A stretch of 64,000 nucleotides of DNA from assembly GCA_000023405.1 (NCBI GenBank), contig CP001643.1:2480001-2544000 (forward strand). Reading direction: 5' to 3'. Position 1 is the first letter of the stretch. Each line of letters opens with the position of its first letter. A program made the translations under genes and the position numbers. Below are positions 16,929 to 24,709 of this stretch, in pieces. The notes under the pieces are model-generated. The model searched no databases, was not told the origin of the DNA, and saw only the letters and a list, made by a program, of their open reading frames with translations. Source of the stretch: Brachybacterium faecium DSM 4810. GTDB lineage: Bacteria; Actinomycetota; Actinomycetes; Actinomycetales; Dermabacteraceae.

Positions 16929-18090
16929 CCGGGGCGGGCCTCCCGGCCGTGCGCAGGTAGTGCGCGGCCAGCAGCGCGCCGCCGCCCACCATGACCACGG
17001 AGGTGAGGATCATCGGCGGCTGCCCGGCCGCGTCGAGGATCACCCCGCCGATCAGCGCACCGAGCGCGATCGAGGTGTTGAAGGCGGCGCTGTTCAGGGC
17101 GGTCCCCTCCTCGAGCACCTCCGAGGCCTCGGAGCCGATGAACGCCTGCATCGCCACCGAGATCGCTCCCACGAACAGCCCCCACATCGGCATCACCAGC
17201 ATCGTCGGGGTCGGGTCCGTCATCACCAGCAGCACCGCCACCAGGCTCAGCGCGGTGCCGATCACCACGATCACCACCCCCAGCGGCGGGCTGCGGCGCA
17301 GCAGCGGCGCGACGGCGAAGTTCCCGATCAGCCCGGCGATGCCGTACATCAGCAGCATCAGACCGATGTCGCCGAGCTCCACGCCGGCACGGTTGTGCAG
17401 GACGGGGCTGACGAAGCTGTAGGTGATGAACTGCCCGACCACCACCAGGCCGGTGAGGGCGAGGGCGTAGCGCACGCCGCGGGTGCGGGCGGCGGCGAGC
17501 ATCATCCTGCCCGTGACCACCACGGGCGAGCGCACGGGCTCGACGAGCAGCAGGATCAGCACCGCGACCACCGCGGCGAGCACGCCGACCACGCCGAACG
17601 CGGCCCGCCAGCCGACGTGCGCACCGATCCATGCGGCCACCGGCACACCGAGCACCAGCGCTCCCCCGGCGCCGCTGAACGCGATCGTGAGCGCCCGGGC
17701 GGTGTGCTCGCGCGGCACCTGGCCGATCGCGACGATCGCCATCACCGCCCAGTACAGGCCGATCGAGATCCCGGCGAACAGGCGGGCGAGCAGCAGCACC
17801 GCGAAGGTCGGCGCGACCACGCTGAGGGCACAGGACAGCGCCACCGAGGCGAGCGCGAGCACGAGCACCAGCCGCCGATCCATGCCGCGCACGATCACGG
17901 GGGTGCACAACGCCACCACACCGGCGAGGATCCCGGGCACCGTCACGGCGAGCCCGGCCACGCCCTCGTCGACCCCGAGGTCCGGCGCCATCACGCTCAG
18001 CACCCCGATCGGCAGCTCCTCGATGGTGATGAGGACGAAGATCCCGACCGCGAGGGCTGCGACCCCCGCCCACCGACGTGCGCTGTCCAC
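16918..18090 (-). CDS. MFS transporter, DHA1-type efflux family
   Basis: A 390-residue, roughly 12-helix membrane carrier. The opening helix GIFVLITIEELPIGVLSVMA and the loop RLFAGISIGLYWAVMA resemble arabinose/drug efflux permeases of the AraJ/NepI kind. GTG 18090 is preferred because AGGAG precedes it. The longer GTG at 18147 falls within a TATCGT sequence that looks like the -10 box (18147-18152, minus strand). The substrate cannot be inferred. Its 3' end overlaps acyP by 11 nt. Confidence 0.8.
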   Translation of the reverse strand: MDSARRWAGVAALAVGIFVLITIEELPIGVLSVMAPDLGVDEGVAGLAVTVPGILAGVVALCTPVIVRGMDRRLVLVLALASVALSCALSVVAPTFAVLLLARLFAGISIGLYWAVMAIVAIGQVPREHTARALTIAFSGAGGALVLGVPVAAWIGAHVGWRAAFGVVGVLAAVVAVLILLLVEPVRSPVVVTGRMMLAAARTRGVRYALALTGLVVVGQFITYSFVSPVLHNRAGVELGDIGLMLLMYGIAGLIGNFAVAPLLRRSPPLGVVIVVIGTALSLVAVLLVMTDPTPTMLVMPMWGLFVGAISVAMQAFIGSEASEVLEEGTALNSAAFNTSIALGALIGGVILDAAGQPPMILTSVVMVGGGALLAAHYLRTAGRPAPVTR

Positions 18091-18227
18091 TGCTGCTCCT
18101 GTGTGCTCGACTCCCTCCACTGCGCCGACGCTGCCGCACCCGCTCACGATAGGGCATGGCCGGGACAGGAGCCGGCCCCGGCGGCGCGGGGCCGTCGGGG
18201 CCGGTCGTCAGTCGCAGTTCGAGCGGC

Positions 18228-18875
18228 TCAGCGCACGGCGTCGAACGCCGCGCCGATCTCCTGCTCGCCGTCGTTGTAGGCGAGGAACCGGCCCGCGGTG
18301 CCGGGGCGCTCGAGCGCGGCGACGATGGTGCGTGCCACGTTGCCGCGGGAGACGCTGCCGGCCTCGGCCGCGCCGAGGTCGATCCGGCCCGTCGGCTCCT
18401 CGAGGGTGAGGCCCGAGGGGCCGAGGATCGTCCAGGACAGCTGGGTCCCGCGCAGGTGGGCGTCGGCCTGCGCCTTGGCCTCGGCGTACGCGTGGAAAGG
18501 CTCGTCCTCCGGGACGCCGTGGTCCAGGCTCGCCCCGAAGTAGCTGATCATCACGTAGCGCACCGCGCCGACCCGCTGCGCCGCATCCATCGAGGCGATC
18601 GCCGCCTCCTGGTCCACCGCGCGGGTGCGCCGGGGGTCGCCGCCACCGGCCCCGGCGGACCACACCACTGCGTCCTTGCCGCGCAGCAGCTCGTCCCAGC
18701 CCGCCGCGTCCAGCGTCTCGATGTCGGCGAGCACCGCGTGCGCGCCGGTCGCCTCGACCTCTGCCGAGTGCTCGGGGTTGCGGATCACCGAGTGGACCGT
18801 GTGACCGGCCTCCACCAGCAGCGGTGCCGCGAGCAGCGCGACCTTGCCATGTCCTCCGATAAGTGCGATGTCCAT
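18228..18875 (-). CDS. NAD(P)-binding oxidoreductase, atypical SDR/NmrA type
   Basis: A 215-residue Rossmann protein. The dinucleotide site is ALIGGHGKVALL at the N-terminus. AVVWSAGAGG marks the end of beta-4, YVMISYFGAS and HAYAEAKAQADAHLR carry a YxxxK-like pair, and SWTILGPSGLT is typical of NAD(P)H-binding NmrA-like proteins (YwnB group). The substrate is unknown; many act as redox sensors or isomerases. ATG 18875 lacks a clear ribosome site, and CAGGGT six bases upstream could be the -10 box of a leaderless transcript. Confidence 0.8.
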   Translation of the reverse strand: MDIALIGGHGKVALLAAPLLVEAGHTVHSVIRNPEHSAEVEATGAHAVLADIETLDAAGWDELLRGKDAVVWSAGAGGGDPRRTRAVDQEAAIASMDAAQRVGAVRYVMISYFGASLDHGVPEDEPFHAYAEAKAQADAHLRGTQLSWTILGPSGLTLEEPTGRIDLGAAEAGSVSRGNVARTIVAALERPGTAGRFLAYNDGEQEIGAAFDAVR

Positions 18876-19005
18876 GAGGTCACCCTGTCACCGACGGCGC
18901 GCGGCGTCGAGCCCCGCGCGGGCGGCGCCGTGCGGAGCGGCGCCGGCCCTATGCTGTGCCGCATCGCCGCGCATGCGGCCATCCTCCCCGGGGAAGGGAC
19001 TCAGC

Positions 19006-19959
19006 ATGGCCGGTGGGCTCGCCGCACTGCTCGATGACATCGCCGCGCTCGCGCGCCTCGCGGCCGCCAGCGCGGACGACGTGGCCGCCGCCTCCGCGAA
19101 GGCCAGCTCGAAGGCCGTCGGCGTCGTGATCGACGACGCCGCCGTGACCCCGCAGTACGTGCGCGGGATCGAGCCCCGGCGCGAGCTGCCGATCATCTGG
19201 CGCATCGCCAAGGGGTCGCTGCGCAACAAGCTGCTCATCATCCTGCCGGTCCTGCTGCTGCTGAGCGTGATCGCGCCGTGGCTGCTCACGCCGATCCTCA
19301 TGCTCGGCGGCCTGTATCTGAGCTTCGAGGGGGCCGAGAAGATCGGGGAGCTCGTGCGCGGAGCGCCGACGACGTCTCCGGTCACGGCCGCCGGCGGCGA
19401 TGCGGAGGACAGGATCGTCTCGGGCGCCGTTCGCACCGACCTGATCCTCTCCGCCGAGATCATGGTGATCTCGATGGACGCGGTGGATGCCACCAGCCTG
19501 TGGATCCGCACCGCGGTGCTGCTGGTGGTCGCGCTGGCGATCACCGCCCTGGTCTACGGGGCCGTGGGCCTGCTGGTGAAGATGGACGACATCGGGGTCT
19601 CGATGTCCTCCCGCGAGGGCTCCGCCCTCGCACAGCGGATCGGTCGCGGGCTGGTCCGCTCCATGCCGCGCGTCATGGACGTGATCAGCGTGGTGGGCAT
19701 GATCGCGATGCTGTGGGTGGGCGGCCACATCCTGCTGGTCGGCACGCACGAACTGGGCCTCGCCCAGCCCTATGGGCTCGTGCACCGCCTCGAGGGGCTC
19801 GCGGCGGGCGTCGCCGGCGTGGGCGCGGTGCTCGCCTGGCTGGTGAACACCGTCTTCTCCCTCGTGATCGGCGTCCTCCTCGGCGGGGTCGTCGCGGCGA
19901 TCGTGCACCTCCTGCCCTTCGGCCACCACGGTAAGGAGAGGGCACCTGCTCAGCGCTGA
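19006..19959 (+). CDS. DUF808 family membrane protein (YedI-like)
   Basis: A 317-residue inner-membrane protein. The start MAGGLAALLDDIAALARLAA and the segment KASSKAVGVVIDDAAVTPQY, followed by WRIAKGSLRNKLLIILP, are diagnostic of DUF808. About six hydrophobic helices follow. The function is unknown. ATG 19006 has the ribosome site GGGGAAGGGA. A TATGCT box at about 18951-18956 is the likely -10 element. It stands alone and converges on the phosphoribosyltransferase gene. Confidence 0.9.
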   Translation: MAGGLAALLDDIAALARLAAASADDVAAASAKASSKAVGVVIDDAAVTPQYVRGIEPRRELPIIWRIAKGSLRNKLLIILPVLLLLSVIAPWLLTPILMLGGLYLSFEGAEKIGELVRGAPTTSPVTAAGGDAEDRIVSGAVRTDLILSAEIMVISMDAVDATSLWIRTAVLLVVALAITALVYGAVGLLVKMDDIGVSMSSREGSALAQRIGRGLVRSMPRVMDVISVVGMIAMLWVGGHILLVGTHELGLAQPYGLVHRLEGLAAGVAGVGAVLAWLVNTVFSLVIGVLLGGVVAAIVHLLPFGHHGKERAPAQR

Positions 19960-20001
19960 CGCCGCCGCGACCGGCGCTGTCGGGGGCTCAGCAGGCTCGG
20001 A

Positions 20002-20514
20002 TCAGCCGGCGGAGGGGGTGACGGGCGGCTCGGCGGACCAGGGGAAGACGATCCAGTCATCGGTGCGGCGCCACACGAAGTCCGGCGCGACCACCGAGGC
20101 GGACTTCGCGTACAGCACGGCGCTGCGGGCATCGGCCCCCATCTCACGCAGCAGCTCGAGCACCAGCGCGAGCGTGCGGCCGGAATCGGCGACGTCATCG
20201 ACCACCAGCAGCCGCTTGCCCTGGATCGACTCGGTGTCGAGCATCGGCGCGAGCAGCACCGGGTCCGGCAGGGTCTCGTGGACGTCGGTGTAGAACTCGA
20301 CGTTGATCGCGTCGGCGAGCTTCAGGCCGAGCGCGTAGGAGAGGGAGCCGGCAGGGAGCAGGCCTCCGCGCGCCACCGCGATGATGATCTCCGGGTCGAA
20401 GTCCGAATCCGCGATGTTCTGCGCGAGCTCCCGCGAGGCGGTGCCGAACAGCTCCCAGCTCAGCACCTCCTTGGTGACGAGGTCGGACGAGTCGGCGTGG
20501 TAGGCCTGGGACAT
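20002..20514 (-). CDS. Phosphoribosyltransferase
   Basis: A 170-residue type I phosphoribosyltransferase. The PRPP-binding loop is RLLVVDDVADSGRTLALVLE (about residues 100-119), and the segment IIIAVARGGLLPAGSLSYAL holds the pyrophosphate-binding loop. It resembles the xanthine/hypoxanthine PRTase group (Gpt-like), which salvages purine bases, but the base is not certain. ATG 20514 follows GGAAAGA. The gene lies 99 nt downstream of the BCCT carrier on the same strand. Confidence 0.85.
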   Translation of the reverse strand: MSQAYHADSSDLVTKEVLSWELFGTASRELAQNIADSDFDPEIIIAVARGGLLPAGSLSYALGLKLADAINVEFYTDVHETLPDPVLLAPMLDTESIQGKRLLVVDDVADSGRTLALVLELLREMGADARSAVLYAKSASVVAPDFVWRRTDDWIVFPWSAEPPVTPSAG

Positions 20515-20613
20515 CGGTGCTCTTTCCTGTGGGCGATCGGCGCGGGGTGGATCGATGGTATCGACCCCGGAGCACCTGCGGCCCCCGTGCGCCGTGTGAC
20601 GATGGCGGATCCC

Positions 20614-22533
20614 TCAGATCCGTGAGGCGGGCGCGGAATCCCCCTCCTCGTCCCCGGAGCCGGGCCCGGCCTCGTCACCGGCATCCGCCTCGCCGGTCCG
20701 TTCGGGCGCGGTAAGGTACTCGCCGGTCTCGTAGTCGTGCTCGACCGGGTTGCCCTCCTCATCGGTGCGGGCGTACCACTCGGTGACCTCGGGCGCGGTG
20801 GAGTCGAACTCGGCACCGGTCGCGTACTCGCTGTCCGGCGCGGTGGGCTCGATCGCGAGCGCGAAGTGGTCCCCGTACTCCGCGACCCCGTGCTTGACCG
20901 CGTTCTCGATCGCGACCTCCTGGAAGTGGTCGCGGATCGCCATCGGGTCGTGGCGCAGCTCCTTGACCAGGGCGACCGCCATCAACACGAGGATGAACGC
21001 GAAGGGCAGCGCGGTGACCACCACGAGGTTCTGGAGGCCGTTGAGGGCGTTCTCGCCGCCGAAGAGGAGGATGACCACCGCGATGCCGGACATGCACAGC
21101 ACCCAGAAGGCGGTCACCAGGCGGTTCGGCTCCGGATTGCCGCGCTGCGAGAGCTGGGAGTTCACGAGCGAGGCGGAATCCGCGGTGGTGATGAAGAAGA
21201 TCGCGAGCACCACGATGACGAGGGCGGAGATGACCGCGCCGCCGGGGAGCTGCTCGACCACCGTGTAGAAGATCTCTGCGGGCAGCGGCAGCGAGTCCAC
21301 GGTGCCGTCGGGTGCGATCGCGGAGCCGGGATCCGCCACGGCGAGGGTGTTGCCGAACTCGTCGAGCTCGCTCGCGCGGCGCTGCAGCCAGATCGCGGTG
21401 CCGCCGAGGACGGCGAAGGCGAGCACGATGATCGAGGAGGGGATCAGCAGCACGCCGAGCACGAACTGGCGGATGGTGCGGCCGCGGGAGATCTTGGCGG
21501 TGAACACGCCCACGAAGGGCGCCCAGCTCACCCACCAGGCCCAGTAGAAGGTGGTCCAGCTCGAGAGGAAGGCCTGCATGTCCTCGCCCTCGGCCATGTT
21601 CGCGCCGAGCATGTCCGGCAGCGTGCCGAAGTACTCGGTGATCGCGCCGGGGATGATGTTGACCAGGAACACCGTGGGTCCCACCACGAAGAAGAAGAGG
21701 GCCAGGCCCACCGAGAGCACCATGTTGATGTTGGAGAGCCAGCGGATCCCGCGCGCCACGCCCGAGACGGCGGAGGCGATCGTGCCGATGGTCAGCACGG
21801 TGATGATGACCATCGCGATGGTGTTGCCGGTGGGGCCGATCCCGCTGACGATCTCCACGCCGCGCGCGATCTGCAGAGCACCGATGCCGAGGGAGGCGGC
21901 GGTGCCGAACAGCGTCGCGATGATCGCGAGGGCGTCGATGATCCGGCTGGGGATCGACGAGGAGTTGCCGCCCCACAGCCCCGAGACGATCGCGCTCATC
22001 AGCGGCACGCGGCCGCGGCGGTAGGAGATGTAGGCGGCCGAGAGCCCGACGATCGCGTAGATGGCCCAGGCGTTGACGCCCCAGTGCAGGGCGGACTGCG
22101 CGATCGCGCCCTTCATGGCGTTCATGCTGCCGGCGTCGTAGGGCGCGCCGGGCCTCGGCGCGAGGTAGTAGGTCAGCGGCTCGTACGGGCCGAAGAAGAT
22201 GATGCCGATGCCGATGCCGGCGGCGAAGAGCATCGCCGCCCAGGACGCGGTGCCGTACTCGGGCTTCTCCCCGTCCAGGCCGAGCGGGATCTTGCCGTAC
22301 CGCGACAGCGCGATGACGAGCAGCAGCAGGACCATCGCGATCGCGAGCACGTTGAACAGCCAGCCGAGGTTCTGCATCACCCAGCCCAGCGCCGCGCCGG
22401 AGACGTCGAACACCTGCTGCGGAGCGATGATCCCCCAGGTCACGAAACCGATGATGAGCAGCCCCACGGCGACCAGGATCGGCACGTCGATCCCGTAGCG
22501 GACCTTCTGATCCTCGACCGAGACACCCGGCAC
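20614..22533 (-). CDS. BCCT family betaine/carnitine/choline transporter (start uncertain)
   Basis: A 639-residue, 12-helix osmolyte carrier as read from GTG 22533. The signature SWTTFYWAWWVSWAPFVGVF and SRGRTIRQFVLG are plain, as is the substrate-helix glycine stretch MLFAAGIGIGIIFFGPYEPL. The cytoplasmic C-tail contains VTEWYARTDEEGNPVEHDYE, a motif shared with the BCCT carrier at 62924. No ribosome site precedes GTG 22533. The same frame continues upstream through HPALVPG and VNYPHSI to TAG at 22567-22569 and then to ATG 22710 with a strong ribosome site. The native protein may therefore be 698 residues and broken by this amber codon. Confidence 0.85.
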   Translation of the reverse strand: MPGVSVEDQKVRYGIDVPILVAVGLLIIGFVTWGIIAPQQVFDVSGAALGWVMQNLGWLFNVLAIAMVLLLLVIALSRYGKIPLGLDGEKPEYGTASWAAMLFAAGIGIGIIFFGPYEPLTYYLAPRPGAPYDAGSMNAMKGAIAQSALHWGVNAWAIYAIVGLSAAYISYRRGRVPLMSAIVSGLWGGNSSSIPSRIIDALAIIATLFGTAASLGIGALQIARGVEIVSGIGPTGNTIAMVIITVLTIGTIASAVSGVARGIRWLSNINMVLSVGLALFFFVVGPTVFLVNIIPGAITEYFGTLPDMLGANMAEGEDMQAFLSSWTTFYWAWWVSWAPFVGVFTAKISRGRTIRQFVLGVLLIPSSIIVLAFAVLGGTAIWLQRRASELDEFGNTLAVADPGSAIAPDGTVDSLPLPAEIFYTVVEQLPGGAVISALVIVVLAIFFITTADSASLVNSQLSQRGNPEPNRLVTAFWVLCMSGIAVVILLFGGENALNGLQNLVVVTALPFAFILVLMAVALVKELRHDPMAIRDHFQEVAIENAVKHGVAEYGDHFALAIEPTAPDSEYATGAEFDSTAPEVTEWYARTDEEGNPVEHDYETGEYLTAPERTGEADAGDEAGPGSGDEEGDSAPASRI

Positions 22534-22566
22534 GAGCGCGGGATGGATGCTGTGGGGGTAGTTGAC

Positions 22567-22710
22567 CTAGTCGACGAAGCGCTTGGCCTGGTGCCGCCGG
22601 GTGAAGTAGCGGACGCGGCGCTGCGCGGCGAGCTCCTCCGCGGCGCGCAGGGTCCGCTCTGCGGCGTGTGACTGCCGCTCACCAGCGGGTGACTGCTCGG
22701 GCGCGTCCAT
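22567..22710 (-). pseudogene. 5' portion of the BCCT gene, cut off by an in-frame TAG
   Basis: From ATG 22710 (ribosome site TGGAGGA, 5 nt spacing) the frame encodes 47 residues (opening MDAPEQSPAGERQSHAAERT, ending HQAKRFVD) and then TAG. The downstream BCCT gene is in the same frame, 33 nt further on, and the intervening codons (VNYPHSI, HPALVPG) look like normal BCCT N-terminus. A single CAG-to-TAG change would explain the stop. It could alternatively be a short leader peptide coupled to BCCT translation. Confidence 0.6.
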
Positions 22711-22803
22711 CTGTCCTCCACATGTCGGCTCGATCACACGATACTCGCGAGCCGGGCACGGAACCGCGATTCCGCCAGAACACCACCCTGGATCCCACAT
22801 ATT

Positions 22804-22839
22804 CCCACTGTTGTTCTGTGTGGGTTTCTGCGGTAGTGT
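22804..22839 (+). promoter_or_regulatory. Promoter and candidate operator of the fructose operon
   Basis: TTGTTC (22811-22816) and TAGTGT (22834-22839) are spaced 17 bp, close to the housekeeping consensus. The inverted repeat CCCAC (22804-22808) and GTGGG (22820-22824) straddles the -35 box, so a repressor bound there would block RNA polymerase. The adjacent DeoR-type regulator is the natural candidate (inference). Confidence 0.55.
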
Positions 22840-22945
22840 GCTCGGCACGACGGCGACCCCTCCGGTTCGGGCCCCTCCTGTTCGAGCCCTCCCGTGGGGA
22901 TCTGTCCCGTCGCCCGTCCCGCCCCGTCGATGAAGCAGGTGGACC

Positions 22946-23707
22946 ATGTACGCCAGAGAGCGCCGGCGCCAGATCCTCGATGCGCTGACCGGCTCCGGCC
23001 GCGTCGCGGTCACCGATCTCGCGGCCCGGTTCGAGGTGACCACCGAGACGATCCGCCGTGATCTCGACCAGCTCGCCGAGCGCGAGCTGCTGGACCGGGT
23101 CCACGGCGGCGCCGTCGCCCGTCGCACCGGCGCGGTCGAGCCGGATCTCGACTCCCGGCGCATCACGAACATCGAGGCCAAACGGCACCTGGCCCTCGCC
23201 GCCGCGCGGCTGCTGCCCGCCGACCCGCATGCCGCCGTGCTGCTCGATGCCGGCTCCTCCACCGCCGAGCTGCTCCCCCACCTCGCCGGCCGGCGCGGCC
23301 CCGTCATCACCAACGCGCCCGCGATCGCCCAGGGCGCCCTCGCCCACACCGATCTCGCCGTCCACGTGCTGCCCGGCCGGGTGCGGCCCACCACCGAGGC
23401 CGCCGTCGGCGCCTCCACCGTGGACGCGATCCGCCAGCTGCACCCCGAGGTGGTCTTCCTGGGCTGCAACGGCCTGGGGTCCGAGGGCTTCACCACCCCG
23501 GACCAGGACGAGGCCGCGGTGAAGGCCGCGATGGCGCAGTCGGCGCGCCGCCGGGTGATGCTCGCCGACTCCTCGAAGTTCGGCGCGACCCATCTCGTCT
23601 CCTTCGCCGCCCTGGGCGACGTGGACGCGCTGGTCACCGACGCGCCGCCGCCCGCCGAGCTCGGCGCGCTGCTGGCCGAGGCCGGCGTGGAGGTGATCAC
23701 GGCATGA
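22946..23707 (+). CDS. fruR: DeoR family transcriptional regulator of the fructose operon
   Basis: A 253-residue DeoR repressor. The N-terminal helix-turn-helix is RRQILDALTGSGRVAVTDLA with FEVTTETIRRDLDQL. The C-terminal sugar-phosphate sensor domain shows LLDAGSSTAEL, VVFLGCNGLGSEGFTTPDQD and MLADSSKFG, all typical of DeoR sensors. It is first in an operon with fruK (4-nt overlap) and fruA, so it probably represses them until fructose 1-phosphate (or a similar ester) accumulates. The family role is known; the effector is inferred from context. Confidence 0.9.
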   Translation: MYARERRRQILDALTGSGRVAVTDLAARFEVTTETIRRDLDQLAERELLDRVHGGAVARRTGAVEPDLDSRRITNIEAKRHLALAAARLLPADPHAAVLLDAGSSTAELLPHLAGRRGPVITNAPAIAQGALAHTDLAVHVLPGRVRPTTEAAVGASTVDAIRQLHPEVVFLGCNGLGSEGFTTPDQDEAAVKAAMAQSARRRVMLADSSKFGATHLVSFAALGDVDALVTDAPPPAELGALLAEAGVEVITA

Positions 23708-24660
23708 TCATCACCTTCACCGCGAACCCGTCCCTGGACCGCACGATCGATCTGGGCGGCCCCCTCACCCCCGGCGGGGTGCACCGCATCGGCGCCGACC
23801 GCACCCAGCCCGGCGGCAAGGGCATCAACGTCGCCCTGGGCGTGCACCGCGCCGGCCTGCCCGTCACCGCCGTGCTCCCCGCGGCCCCGAGCGACCCGCT
23901 GCTCGCCCTGCTGGAGGCGGAGGGGCTGCCTCATCGCTCCAGCCCGATCACGGGCCCGGTGCGCACCAACCTCACCGTGCTCTCGACCCCGCAGATCACC
24001 ACCAAGCTCAACGAGCCGGGGTCGGCGCTCACCCCGGCAGAGGTCACCGCCCTCGAGGATCTGCTGTTGGAGACCGCCGCCGCGGGCGATGCCGTCATGC
24101 TCTCCGGCTCCCTGGCCCCCGGCCTGCCGGTGGACGAGTACGTGCGCCTGGTGCGACGCCTGCGCGAGCACGGCGCCCTCGTGGGGGTGGACACCTCCGA
24201 CGCCCCGCTCGCGGCCCTCGCCGCCGCGCTGCCGCACGCCGCACCCGACTTCCTCAAGCCCAATGCGGAGGAGCTCGGCCAGATCCTCGGCACCGACGGC
24301 GCGCTCCTCGAGCAGCAGGCGGCCGACGGCGAGCTCGCCGGGGTCCGCGACGCAGCCCTGGATCTGCACCATCGCGGCGTCGGCGCCGTGCTGGTGACCC
24401 TCGGCGGGGCGGGCGGGCTCCTGGCCACCGCGGGCAGCGCCTGGTACTGCCCCTCCCCTCCCGGACCGGTGGTCTCGACCGTCGGCGCCGGGGACTCCGC
24501 GACGGCCGGCTATCTCATCGCCCGCACGCTCGGGAGGAGCCCGGCGGAGCGCCTCGCCCGCGCCCTCGCCTACGGGACGGCCGCCGTCGGCCTCCCCGGC
24601 ACCACCATCCCCCGCCCCGACCAGGTCCGCATCGACGCGAGCCGCGTCGTCCGCCTCTGA
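23704..24660 (+). CDS. fruK: 1-phosphofructokinase
   Basis: A 318-residue PfkB-family kinase that phosphorylates fructose 1-phosphate to fructose 1,6-bisphosphate. Markers are FTANPSLDRTIDLG at the N-terminus, QPGGKGINVALGVHRAG, and the C-terminal STVGAGDSATAGYL with the catalytic Asp. The ATG overlaps the stop of the regulator by 4 nt, suggesting translational coupling. It handles the product of the fructose PTS encoded 49 nt downstream. Confidence 0.93.
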   Translation: MIITFTANPSLDRTIDLGGPLTPGGVHRIGADRTQPGGKGINVALGVHRAGLPVTAVLPAAPSDPLLALLEAEGLPHRSSPITGPVRTNLTVLSTPQITTKLNEPGSALTPAEVTALEDLLLETAAAGDAVMLSGSLAPGLPVDEYVRLVRRLREHGALVGVDTSDAPLAALAAALPHAAPDFLKPNAEELGQILGTDGALLEQQAADGELAGVRDAALDLHHRGVGAVLVTLGGAGGLLATAGSAWYCPSPPGPVVSTVGAGDSATAGYLIARTLGRSPAERLARALAYGTAAVGLPGTTIPRPDQVRIDASRVVRL

Positions 24661-24709
24661 CCCTCCCTCCTCCGCCGCCGCGGAGGAGCCCGTTCGAAGG
24701 AGAACCGCC

